DNA from: Chitinophaga sp. CB10 | GTDB taxonomy: Bacteria > Bacteroidota > Bacteroidia > Chitinophagales > Chitinophagaceae | DNA length: 64,000 nt | Assembly: GCA_001870995.2 (NCBI GenBank) | Contig: MLAV02000015.1 | Coordinates: forward strand, 105,759-169,758 | Direction: 5' to 3' | Shown: piece after piece, positions 44,802 through 52,560 of the stretch | How positions within the stretch are numbered: the first letter of the stretch is position 1 | How the letters are laid out: each line of letters starts with the position of its first letter | Made by a program: the position numbers and the translations under genes | Notes under the pieces: generated by a model | What the model saw: the letters and a program-made list of their open reading frames with translations, nothing else | What the model was told of the DNA's origin: nothing | The model's database searches: none

Positions 44802-44838
44802 CGTATCAGAAAAAAAATAATTTTTTAACATGCCCTAG

Positions 44839-44846
44839 TAAATTTG
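44839..44846 (+). promoter_or_regulatory. -7 promoter element for the ECF sigma gene
   Basis: TAAATTTG matches TAnnTTTG on the plus strand, 69 bases before the sigma ATG, so the sigma gene appears to be transcribed by the housekeeping sigma rather than by itself. Confidence 0.5.
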
Positions 44847-44914
44847 CAGGGGATTATATAGCTTAGCTCACTTTTCCCGCTATACGACTAAACTTTCTAA
44901 ATCAGCTGTTGTTC

Positions 44915-45511
44915 ATGAATGCCGATCTATTACTAGATCTTATACCTGCATTTCAGCAAGGAGATTCAAATGCGTTTAATACTTTCTTCAGAGAGTATTA
45001 CCGGCCATTGTGTTTTTTTGCGGAGCAATTGTTAGGTAATATGGCTGATGCGGAGGATATCGTGAAAGATGGTTTCGTGAAACTCTGGAATAAGAAGGAA
45101 GATTTCGATCACCCTAAAAGCATTAAGAGCTTTTTATATACTACAACTAAAAATGCCAGCCTTAATCACCTGCGTCATCAGAAGGTGCAGGACCACTTCC
45201 GGCAGGAGATGCTTTACCTGGATGATAAAAAAGGAGATGAGCTGATCCTGCAGCGGATGATACAATCAGAGCTGATGCAGTCTATTTACCGGGAGATAGA
45301 AAAGTTGCCGGAGAAGCGGCAGCAGGTATTCCGGATGATTTTCCTGGAAGGCATGAAGAATGATGAAATAGCGGAACAGCTTGGGATATCTGTATTTACC
45401 GTGAAGGAGCATAAGGCGAAAGCCTTGCAGCAACTGCGTTTGAGGTTTAGTGATCAGCAGCTGATGCTGTTTATGATTTGCTGTAGCAGTATTTTATTGA
45501 TGAAGAAGTAG
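44915..45511 (+). CDS. ECF RNA polymerase sigma factor (FecI-like, Bacteroidota type)
   Basis: A 198-residue sigma factor from the ATG at 44915. Region 2 is visible in FNTFFREYYRPLCFFAEQLLGNMADAEDIVKDGFVKLW (about 18-60). Region 4 has LPEKRQQVFRMIFLEGMKNDEIAEQLGISVFTVKEHKAKALQQLR (about 130-175), with the helix-turn-helix at the end. A short hydrophobic tail (LMLFMICCSSILLMKK) follows, a feature of many SusCD-linked sigmas. It should direct transcription of the divergent lipoprotein/protease/FecR/SusCD units through the shared promoter motif. Its 3' end has been copied twice downstream. Confidence 0.93.
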   Translation: MNADLLLDLIPAFQQGDSNAFNTFFREYYRPLCFFAEQLLGNMADAEDIVKDGFVKLWNKKEDFDHPKSIKSFLYTTTKNASLNHLRHQKVQDHFRQEMLYLDDKKGDELILQRMIQSELMQSIYREIEKLPEKRQQVFRMIFLEGMKNDEIAEQLGISVFTVKEHKAKALQQLRLRFSDQQLMLFMICCSSILLMKK

Positions 45512-45690
45512 AAGACATTGTTTGCTGCTTATGATTTGCTGTAGCAGTAATTTATTGATGAAAAAGTAGAAGACATTGTTTGCTGCCAGTGATCAGGAGC
45601 TGAAGTTGCTAATAATTTACTGTGGCGGTATTTTATTTATTAGAAAGTAGGTGGGGTAGGCGCAAGCAGTGAAGACACTGTTTGCTGTTT
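45449..45690 (+). repeat. Tandem copies of the sigma gene 3' end
   Basis: The last codons of the sigma gene plus downstream DNA recur. TTATGATTTGCTGTAGCAGT occurs at 45471 and again at 45529 (period 58), each ending with GATGAAGAAGTAG or GATGAAAAAGTAG and then AAGACATTGTTTGCTGC. A third, decayed copy from 45588 starts further upstream in the gene (AGTGATCAGGAGCTGAAG) and would encode SDQELKLLIIYCGGILFIRK before a stop. The echo AAGACACTGTTTGCTG is at 45671. This fills the gap to maf. Confidence 0.85.
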
Positions 45691-45753
45691 AGAACCCATG
45701 GCGGAGCAACGCCCCGCCTGTTATAATGATTATTGACACACGCAACCTGCGGG

Positions 45754-46323
45754 CTAAAACTTTTCCAGCTCCTCCACTACCCTGCTCACCGGCAAGCCCA
45801 TTACATTATAAAAGCAACCCTCTATCTTATCAATGGCCACTGCGCCGATCCACTCCTGGATAGCATATGCGCCTGCTTTATCGTATGGTTTGTAATTATC
45901 CACATAATAGGTAATCTGTTCCTGCGTGAGCGGGTTAAAGAACACGCCGGTTTCTTTTGAAAAGGCTACTTCCTTAACGGCATTACGTATAATCACCCCC
46001 GTTATCACCTTATGTTCACGGCCGCTGAGGGCGGTGAGGATGCGGATGGCATTTTCCCGGTCGCGGGGCTTGCCGATAATCGTATTATCCAGCACCACTA
46101 CGGTGTCTGCCGCTATTATTATTTTTTCGGGAGATGTAATAGCTGCGATGACAGCGGCTTTTTGACGGGCAATGTGCACCGGGATATCTGCCAGGGGCAA
46201 AGCGTCCGGAAATGATTCGTCGGTATCAGCGACCTGCACGGAAAAAGGAATCCTGGCTTGTTCCAGCAGCTGTTTCCTGCGCGGGGACTGTGAAGCCAGT
46301 ACTACGGTATCGCCTTTATACAT
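45754..46323 (-). CDS. maf: Maf-family nucleoside triphosphate pyrophosphatase
   Basis: A 189-residue Maf protein, which hydrolyses non-canonical or unmodified nucleotides such as dTTP/UTP and m5-derivatives. The signature SQSPRRKQLLEQA is near residue 12, the catalytic-base region AADTVVVLDNTIIGKP near 92, and GREHKVITGV and YKPYDKAGAYAIQEWIGAVAIDKIEG further on. It is the last gene of a minus-strand cluster starting with a DUF2520 gene. The stop of the prenyltransferase is immediately adjacent (46324), so the two are translationally coupled. Confidence 0.93.
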   Translation of the reverse strand: MYKGDTVVLASQSPRRKQLLEQARIPFSVQVADTDESFPDALPLADIPVHIARQKAAVIAAITSPEKIIIAADTVVVLDNTIIGKPRDRENAIRILTALSGREHKVITGVIIRNAVKEVAFSKETGVFFNPLTQEQITYYVDNYKPYDKAGAYAIQEWIGAVAIDKIEGCFYNVMGLPVSRVVEELEKF

Positions 46324-47265
46324 TTATAAGAATAATTTAAAGAAGATCATGGATAAAATTCCGGTCAGCATCACCAGCTTTACCAGTGAGCTTACCTTAT
46401 GGTAATCAGCGGCTGTCGTAGCCTTTTTCAGTTGCTGATAGATGTACAAACATGGCAGTTGGACGAGGAGTAAAAGGTAGCCAATGGCGATATACCATCC
46501 CAACAGCCAGACTCTGATCTCTACCAAAATAATAGTTACCTGCAAACCCAGCAGGAGGGCATAACAAAGCCTTTTGGCCGGCAGTACTCCCCAGAGAATG
46601 GGAATGGTACGGCAGCCGTCCTTGCTGTCGCCGATCATATCTTCCAGGTCTTTTACGATTTCCCGTACCATGGAAATAATGAAGGCAAACAACGCATACA
46701 CGCCGATTATCTGGATGAGTTTACGGCCGATGGGCGACATGATGGCTTCAAAGCTGTGGTAAATCTGCTTTTCGTAAAAGCCCACCACTACTACGGACAA
46801 TGCAGTAAGCAGGGAGATCACCACATTGCCGATGAGCGCCTGGCGCTTGAAGGAGGTGGAATAAAACCAGAGGAGCAGCGAGCAGATGACCTGGGTGAAG
46901 CCGAGGTAGATCTGGCCGGTTTTCCAGGCTACGATGAAGCCCAGGGATACCCCAGCCATATTTAATATGGTGTGCCAGGCCATCGCCCAGCGTCGGGAGA
47001 TCACCTTGTCCAGCACCATTTTATCGGGCTTGTTGATAATATCTATGTTGATATCGAAGTAGTCGTTGATGATATACCCTGCTGCCGCCACAAATACGGT
47101 GGAGAGGCAGAGCAGGATGAACTGCGGGACTGACAGGCTGGGCTCTTCCCCGCCGCTGTGCAGCACGGGCGCCACCACGCAATATTGCAGCAGGAACTGC
47201 GTCAGGGCAATATATACCAGGTTTGGATATCTTATCAGTCTGAAAAATGCGGCCCAGAGTTTCAT
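46324..47265 (-). CDS. UbiA-superfamily prenyltransferase (geranylgeranylglycerol-phosphate geranylgeranyltransferase-like)
   Basis: A 313-residue membrane protein with about eight or nine helices and both Asp-rich motifs of UbiA enzymes: NDYFDINIDIINKPDK (near residue 66) and DLEDMIGDSKDGCRTIPI (near 203). These bind the Mg-diphosphate of a prenyl donor. The sequence style fits the Bacteroidota members commonly annotated as geranylgeranylglycerol-phosphate transferases, related to archaeal lipid synthesis. The acceptor here is not certain and other UbiA reactions are possible. It is tightly linked to maf and, 41 bases upstream, kdsC. Confidence 0.87.
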   Translation of the reverse strand: MKLWAAFFRLIRYPNLVYIALTQFLLQYCVVAPVLHSGGEEPSLSVPQFILLCLSTVFVAAAGYIINDYFDINIDIINKPDKMVLDKVISRRWAMAWHTILNMAGVSLGFIVAWKTGQIYLGFTQVICSLLLWFYSTSFKRQALIGNVVISLLTALSVVVVGFYEKQIYHSFEAIMSPIGRKLIQIIGVYALFAFIISMVREIVKDLEDMIGDSKDGCRTIPILWGVLPAKRLCYALLLGLQVTIILVEIRVWLLGWYIAIGYLLLLVQLPCLYIYQQLKKATTAADYHKVSSLVKLVMLTGILSMIFFKLFL

Positions 47266-47306
47266 GGGATAAATGAGTTAAAATTTTGTGTTGCGGATGG
47301 ATGGCG

Positions 47307-47828
47307 TTAACGGGAGGCGATCCCTTCGTCCATCATCCAGTGGTCGTTCAATTTCAGCACTTTCTCCATGATATCGCGCACGCAGCCGAGTCCACCGCCG
47401 TAGGGCGACACATACCTGGAAATACTTTTGATCTCAGGCGCGGCATCGGCCGGGCAGGTTGCCAGACCTACCAGTTGCATGGGGGCATAGTCAGGGATAT
47501 CATCTCCCATATATAAAATTTCATCCCAGCGGAGGTCATTTTCAAAAACATAATCCTGCAGCTTTTCCTTCTTATCCACGATACCAACATAGATATCTTT
47601 AATGCCAAGGCCCTGCAGGCGACTCACCACGCTTTCGGACTTCCCCCCGGAGATGATGACTACCCGGTAACCTTTTTTGACGGCCAGCTGCATGGCGTAA
47701 CCGTCCTTGATGTTCATTTTGCGGGACAGCTCTCCTCCCGGCAGCAGTTGTACCGTTCCGTCAGTCAATACTCCGTCCACATCCAGAACGAATGTGGTGA
47801 TAGGCTTAAATAATGCTAAAATGTTCAT
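47307..47828 (-). CDS. kdsC: 3-deoxy-D-manno-octulosonate 8-phosphate phosphatase (KdsC-type HAD)
   Basis: A 173-residue HAD phosphatase, the length of KdsC without a cap domain. The nucleophile motif VLDVDGVLTDGTVQL is near residue 15, motif II in RVVIISGGKSESVVSRLQGLGI, and motif III/IV in ILYMGDDIPDYAPMQLVGL. KdsC releases phosphate from Kdo-8-P in lipopolysaccharide core synthesis, and the protein is a homotetramer in other species. Related HADs act on N-acylneuraminate-9-phosphate or other sugars. It stands 36 bases after the DUF2520 gene on the same strand. Confidence 0.9.
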   Translation of the reverse strand: MNILALFKPITTFVLDVDGVLTDGTVQLLPGGELSRKMNIKDGYAMQLAVKKGYRVVIISGGKSESVVSRLQGLGIKDIYVGIVDKKEKLQDYVFENDLRWDEILYMGDDIPDYAPMQLVGLATCPADAAPEIKSISRYVSPYGGGLGCVRDIMEKVLKLNDHWMMDEGIASR

Positions 47829-47864
47829 AGTCGGCGGCGAAAATACGAATTATGCGCCAAGATG

Positions 47865-48638
47865 CTATTTCCCGGCTGTGTTGTGAAAGTTAAAAATACT
47901 GTCCGACATCACATTATATACCAGCTGGAGGTATTCATCGTTTGTCAGGAGATCGCGGTGGAGGGCCATGGTGGTTTCGTCCTGCCGGAGGGCCGGGCCG
48001 GTTTGCACCGCTTCCGGGGCAAATTTCTCCAGCCGGTCGAAGGTTTCCTTTATAATAGGTTGCAGGAGGGTAAAGTCCAGGTGCTCCTTTTCGCAATAGG
48101 CTTTGGCCCGGGCGAAGAGGTGGTTGGTGAAATTATTCACCAGTACGGCCGTCAGGTGGTACTGCAGGCGCTGGTGGGAGTCCGTCACGGCTATTCGGGA
48201 GGCGATGCTCTGGGCCAGGGCCTGGAGGCGCTTCATCACTTCGTCGTTACTGGCTTCCAGCATGATGGGGATGGGCGGGTAGTTCTTGATTTCCTTCCGG
48301 ATGGATTGGAGGGGGTAGATCACGCCCGTATTGGAGGAAATTTTGGAGATGGCGCTCAGGGGCACGGCGCCGGCGGTGTGGGCTACCATGCGGCGCCCGA
48401 GGCGCAGCTCGTCGTTCAGTACCGGATAGGCAGCGTCCGAAACGGCCAGCAGGTACATATCCGCCTCCATATTAATATCGAGGAGGTCGGTGATATAAGG
48501 TGAATGGAGCATCTCGCCCAATTCGGCAGCGCGGGCCTGGTTACGGCCTACGATCTGAATAACCTGGTGTCCGTGTATTTTCAGGAGGTGACCAAAACAA
48601 TGGGCAATATTGCCTGTGCCAACTATTACGATATCCAT
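47865..48638 (-). CDS. Rossmann-fold DUF2520 protein
   Basis: A 257-residue protein with an N-terminal NAD(P)-binding motif (DIVIVGTGNIAHCFGHLLKIHGH, residues 2-24). The middle resembles the ketopantoate/pyrroline-5-carboxylate reductase superfamily (AHTAGAVPLSAI, GVIYPLQSIRKE). The C-terminal helical DUF2520 part begins with ARIAVTDSHQRLQYHLTAVLVNNFTNHLFARA-like helices. The reaction is not known. It heads the cluster DUF2520-kdsC-UbiA-maf, and a 217-base divergent gap separates it from topA. Confidence 0.88.
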   Translation of the reverse strand: MDIVIVGTGNIAHCFGHLLKIHGHQVIQIVGRNQARAAELGEMLHSPYITDLLDINMEADMYLLAVSDAAYPVLNDELRLGRRMVAHTAGAVPLSAISKISSNTGVIYPLQSIRKEIKNYPPIPIMLEASNDEVMKRLQALAQSIASRIAVTDSHQRLQYHLTAVLVNNFTNHLFARAKAYCEKEHLDFTLLQPIIKETFDRLEKFAPEAVQTGPALRQDETTMALHRDLLTNDEYLQLVYNVMSDSIFNFHNTAGK

Positions 48639-48750
48639 TAATATTATTTTATTTGTGGGTGGATAAAACAGGGATTCAGCCCGCCAATATACAGCGTTTA
48701 CGCCGGTATCCGTTTTTTCATTACATTACAAGTGAATTTAAACTAATACG

Positions 48751-48779
48751 AGTACCTTATTTTTTATTTTCAAGGTACT
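48751..48779. promoter_or_regulatory. Inverted repeat between the DUF2520 gene and topA
   Basis: AGTACCTT and its reverse complement AAGGTACT are separated by 13 AT-only or nearly AT-only bases, about 75 bases upstream of topA. It could be an operator or a stress-extruded cruciform in a supercoiling-sensitive promoter. Function is unproven. Confidence 0.3.
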
Positions 48780-48855
48780 TTTATATACTTGCAGAATTCG
48801 TAATCCTTTATTTTACGAAATTTTGCGTATTTAGCAGCATATTAAAGAAGCATAC

Positions 48856-51207
48856 ATGGCAAAAAATTTAGTTATAGTTGAGTCCCCAGCAAAGGCCAAA
48901 ACCATTGAAAAGATCCTGGGAAAGGACTTTGAAGTCAAATCCTGCTTCGGTCACATACGTGACCTGGAGAAGGACGACATGGGGATAGACATTGATAATA
49001 ATTTCAAGCCTAAATATGTTATACCGGAAGATAAGGAAAAGGTTGTAAAAGACCTGAAGAAGCTGGCCAAGGATACCGATGAGGTATGGCTCGCAACGGA
49101 TGAGGACCGTGAAGGGGAAGCCATTTCATGGCATTTATGCGAGGTATTGGGTCTGGATCCGAAGAACACCAAAAGAATCGTTTTCCACGAGATCACCAAG
49201 CCGGCAATTGAAAATGCGGTGGCGCATCCCCGCAAGCTGGATATGGACCGTGTAAACGCGCAACAGGCCCGCAGGATACTGGACCGCATCGTGGGTTTTG
49301 AGCTCTCTCCTGTGCTCTGGCGCAAGATGAGCATGCGCAACAGCCTCTCCGCCGGCCGTGTACAGTCCGTTGCCGTACGCCTGATCGTGGAAAGGGAAAG
49401 GGAGATCAACGCCTTCAACCCTGTCAGCACCTTTAAAGTGGAAGCCTGGTTTACCGGTAAGGACATTAACGGTAAGAGTATTTCCTTTAAAGCAGAGGGC
49501 CCTAATAAGTTTAAAACTGCCGAAGATGCGGAGAAGTTCCTCCAGCAGTGTATCGGCGCCGCCTATACGGTAAAAGACATACAGGTAAAGCCCGGTAAGA
49601 AATCGCCGGCTGCCCCTTTCACTACTTCCACCCTGCAGCAGGAAGCGAGCCGCAAACTGGGCTACAGCGTATCCAAGACCATGTTGCTGGCGCAAAAGTT
49701 GTATGAGAGTGGTAACATTACCTATATGCGTACGGACTCTGTGAACCTTTCTGACACTGCCCTGGCAGATATCCAGAAAGCGATTGTGGGTAACTGGGGA
49801 GATAAATACCACCAGCACCGCAAGTTCAAGAACAAGAACGAGTCCGCCCAGGAAGCGCACGAGGCTATCCGCCCGACCTACATGGAAAACACCACTGTAG
49901 ACGACAGCGATACCCGTAAGCTGTACGAGCTGATCTGGAAGCGTACCATTGCCAGCCAGATGGCCGATGCAGAACTGGAAAAGACCATCGCCAAGATCGA
50001 TATTTCCACCAACCACGAGGAGCTGACCGCCAGTGGGGAGGTGCTGAAATTTGACGGCTTCCTGAAAGTGTACATGGAAAGCCACGATGATGAGGACGTA
50101 AATGAAGAAGAAGGACAGGAAGGATCTCTGCCGCCATTATCTGTAAAACAGTCACTGGACCTGAAAGAGATGAAAGCGACCGAACGCTTCTCCCGCCCTG
50201 CTCCGAGATATACGGAGGCCAGCCTCGTTAAAAAGCTGGAAGAACTGGGTATTGGCCGCCCTTCTACCTATGCTCCTACCATTACAACCGTGCAGAAACG
50301 CGGTTATGTGGAAAAGCGGGATAAAGAAGGGGTAAAAAGAGAATACCGTATCCTGGCGCTGAAGGGGGACAAGCTCAGCAAACAGACCGAGAGCGAGAAT
50401 ACCGGCGCTGAAAAGTCGAAGCTCTTCCCTACCGACCTGGGTATGATCGTTACGGACTTCCTCAACCAGTATTTCAATTCCGTAATGGACTATGGATTTA
50501 CTGCCAAAATTGAGGGTGAGTTCGACGAGATTGCCAATGGTAAAAAGGTGTGGAATAAAATGCTGGCTGAGTTCTACAATCCTTTCCATAAGGATGTGGA
50601 AAACACCCTGGAAAAAGCGGAGCGTGTGAAAGGCGAGCGTCAGCTGGGCGTGGAAGAGTCCACCGGCAAACCGATTGTGGCCCGTATGGGTCGTTACGGT
50701 CCGATGATCCAGATTGGCCAGGCTGAAGATGAGGAGAAGCCGCGTTTCGCGAAGCTGAAGCCTACCCAGAGCATCGAAACCATAACCCTGGAAGATGCGA
50801 TGGAGCTGTTCAGACTGCCGCGTAACCTGGGGCAGTTCGAAGATTCGGACGTTATTATTAACATAGGCCGCTTTGGTCCGTATGCGCAACACGATAAGAA
50901 GTTTTATTCCCTGAAAAAGGAAATGGACCCCTATACAGTGGAGCTGGATGAAGTAGCGCCGCTGATCGTGGAAAAGCGTGCTGCCAAAGACGAACGTACC
51001 ATTAAAGTATTTGAGAAAGAGAAGATACAGATCCTGAAAGGCCCTTACGGTCCTTATATCAAGCAGGGTCTTAAGAACTATAAGATCCCCAAAGAGAGGA
51101 TAGACCAGGCCGCAGAAATTACTGTGGAAGAAGCCAAAGCCATCATTGAGGAGGCCAAGGCGAATCCACCGAAGAAGAAAGCCCCGCCAAGGAAGAAAAA
51201 GGCCTAA
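48856..51207 (+). CDS. topA: DNA topoisomerase I (type IA)
   Basis: Relaxes negatively supercoiled DNA by single-strand passage. 783 residues. The Toprim domain opens with NLVIVESPAKAKTIEKILG and has the acidic ATDEDREGEAISWHL. The catalytic tyrosine is in YMRTDSVNLS. The C-terminal part has topoisomerase-type repeats such as GRYGPMIQIGQ, GRFGPYAQHDKKFYSL and GPYGPYIKQGLKNYKIP instead of four-cysteine zinc fingers, which is usual for this phylum. It ends in a Lys/Pro-rich basic tail. The ATG at 48856 matches the usual start (MAKNLVIVESP). Confidence 0.97.
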   Translation: MAKNLVIVESPAKAKTIEKILGKDFEVKSCFGHIRDLEKDDMGIDIDNNFKPKYVIPEDKEKVVKDLKKLAKDTDEVWLATDEDREGEAISWHLCEVLGLDPKNTKRIVFHEITKPAIENAVAHPRKLDMDRVNAQQARRILDRIVGFELSPVLWRKMSMRNSLSAGRVQSVAVRLIVEREREINAFNPVSTFKVEAWFTGKDINGKSISFKAEGPNKFKTAEDAEKFLQQCIGAAYTVKDIQVKPGKKSPAAPFTTSTLQQEASRKLGYSVSKTMLLAQKLYESGNITYMRTDSVNLSDTALADIQKAIVGNWGDKYHQHRKFKNKNESAQEAHEAIRPTYMENTTVDDSDTRKLYELIWKRTIASQMADAELEKTIAKIDISTNHEELTASGEVLKFDGFLKVYMESHDDEDVNEEEGQEGSLPPLSVKQSLDLKEMKATERFSRPAPRYTEASLVKKLEELGIGRPSTYAPTITTVQKRGYVEKRDKEGVKREYRILALKGDKLSKQTESENTGAEKSKLFPTDLGMIVTDFLNQYFNSVMDYGFTAKIEGEFDEIANGKKVWNKMLAEFYNPFHKDVENTLEKAERVKGERQLGVEESTGKPIVARMGRYGPMIQIGQAEDEEKPRFAKLKPTQSIETITLEDAMELFRLPRNLGQFEDSDVIINIGRFGPYAQHDKKFYSLKKEMDPYTVELDEVAPLIVEKRAAKDERTIKVFEKEKIQILKGPYGPYIKQGLKNYKIPKERIDQAAEITVEEAKAIIEEAKANPPKKKAPPRKKKA

Positions 51208-51263
51208 ACAGCCGGTTTCAAGGGAACATTGGCGGTGGGATTGACCATTGTTACATCGTTGAC

Positions 51264-52136
51264 ATGCACGAAAACAGAGAAATAAACGCTTTGTTCCACC
51301 TGTTGGATGATCCGGATCAGGAGGTTTTCGATACCGTGGCCAGCAAGATTCTGCTGTATGGTAAAGAGATCATCCCGAACCTGGAGAATTTGTGGGAGAA
51401 TACAATTGACGAGTCGATACAGGAGCGGATAGAGCTGCTCATACATCGTGTACACTACCAGGATTTGCAGGCTGCCCTGCGTACCTGGAGCCTGTCGGAA
51501 CAGCAGGACCTCCTTGAAGGAGCGATACTCACCGCCCGTTATCAATTCCCCGACCTGGCCCGTTCCCAGATCACCGGAGAGATTGAGCGCATCAAGCGCA
51601 ACATCTGGCTGGAGCTTAATAACTACCTGACCCCACTGGAACAGATAAATGTGCTTAACAGCATGATTTATAATTACTTCGGACTGAAGGGGGAAGAGAT
51701 TTCCTACCAGCGGAGGAACCAGTTTTTCCTAAACCAGGTCATAGAATCCAAGAAAGGCAATCCGTTTACGAATGGCATCATCTACCAGGCGCTTTGCAGC
51801 ATGCTGGATTTGCCGGTATATGCGGTGAATATACCGCGGCAGTTTATCCTGGCGTATTTCGATTCTTTTGTGGATTTTTCCATGCCGGTAGAGCCGGACG
51901 ACTATCGGATTCTCTTTTATATAGACCCGCTGCAGGGGCAGATTTATACCCAGCAGGATGTGGATACTTACCTGAAGCGGGTATCGGTGCCGGCGGTACC
52001 GTCTTATTTCAAGCCGCAGTCTAATAAACGAATTATACAGTTATTGCTGGAAGAACTGGCAAAATGTTTCCGGGAGGATAAGGATCAGTACCGGCAGGAC
52101 GAGCTGATGAACCTGAGCAGTATTTTAGAAGAATAA
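51264..52136 (+). CDS. SirB1-like transglutaminase-core protein
   Basis: A 290-residue protein. Its N-terminal half is helical (LFHLLDDPDQEVFDTVASKIL, HEAT-like). The central part has the SirB1/Transglut_core2 pattern NVLNSMIYNYFGLKGEEISY, NQFFLNQVIESKKGNPFTNGIIYQALCSML, PVYAVNIPRQFILAYFD. In the transglutaminase fold the Cys-His-Asp triad is expected; a Cys is visible in YQALCSML but I cannot confirm the His and Asp positions, and many members are thought inactive. It follows topA by 57 bases and may be co-transcribed. Function in the cell is unknown. Confidence 0.82.
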   Translation: MHENREINALFHLLDDPDQEVFDTVASKILLYGKEIIPNLENLWENTIDESIQERIELLIHRVHYQDLQAALRTWSLSEQQDLLEGAILTARYQFPDLARSQITGEIERIKRNIWLELNNYLTPLEQINVLNSMIYNYFGLKGEEISYQRRNQFFLNQVIESKKGNPFTNGIIYQALCSMLDLPVYAVNIPRQFILAYFDSFVDFSMPVEPDDYRILFYIDPLQGQIYTQQDVDTYLKRVSVPAVPSYFKPQSNKRIIQLLLEELAKCFREDKDQYRQDELMNLSSILEE

Positions 52137-52176
52137 GTTATTGTGAGATAAATAGGTTGTTTTCTGACCAATTAAA

Positions 52177-52207
52177 AAGCCCACCGCATAAGCGATGGGC
52201 TTCTTAA
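52177..52207. terminator. Terminator after the SirB1-like gene
   Basis: AAGCCCACCGC / GCGATGGGCTT (one mismatch), preceded by A-run and followed by CTTAATTT, between two convergent genes. Confidence 0.65.
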
Positions 52208-52241
52208 TTTCTTGCAAGAATATTATCGAAATGATAAATTC

Positions 52242-52472
52242 TTAGTGTGCAGCAGGAGCTGGAGCAGCAGCAGCAGCGCTATCAGCAACTGGAGCAGCAG
52301 CGGAATCAACAGTAGCAGCAGAATCAGCTGGAGCAGCAGCAGGCTCAGTTACTGGAGCAGCAGCCATAGTGTCAACAGCAGTTGCAGTAGAATCAGTACC
52401 TTCAGATTTACCACCGTTACAAGCTACAAAGAACATACCTGCAGCGATTGCGAAAACGAATAATTTTTTCAT
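52242..52472 (-). CDS. Small Ala-rich lipoprotein
   Basis: A 76-residue precursor: Sec signal peptide with lipobox FFVAC (Cys18), then NGGKSEGTDSTATAVD and a low-complexity mature part built from Ala, Asp, Pro, Ser and Val (ADSAATVDSAAAPVADSA-type repeats). Such short acidic, Ala-rich lipoproteins are frequent in Chitinophagaceae and have no known function. The plus strand shows the same stretch as a GCAGCA-rich tract, which could vary by slippage. Monocistronic, convergent with the SirB1-like gene. Confidence 0.8.
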   Translation of the reverse strand: MKKLFVFAIAAGMFFVACNGGKSEGTDSTATAVDTMAAAPVTEPAAAPADSAATVDSAAAPVADSAAAAAPAPAAH

Positions 52473-52560
52473 TTGTGTGTTGTTTATAGTTTTTTAAAAC
52501 CGGCGCAAAGGTATTCAATAAATTCAAATTACAAAATATTTATACCTGCAACTGATTAAA

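Noticed and set aside
52242..52472. GCAGCA-rich tract as a CRISPR or satellite array
   Set aside because: It is the coding strand complement of an Ala-rich lipoprotein; no spacer-repeat structure. No CRISPR array was found anywhere in the window.
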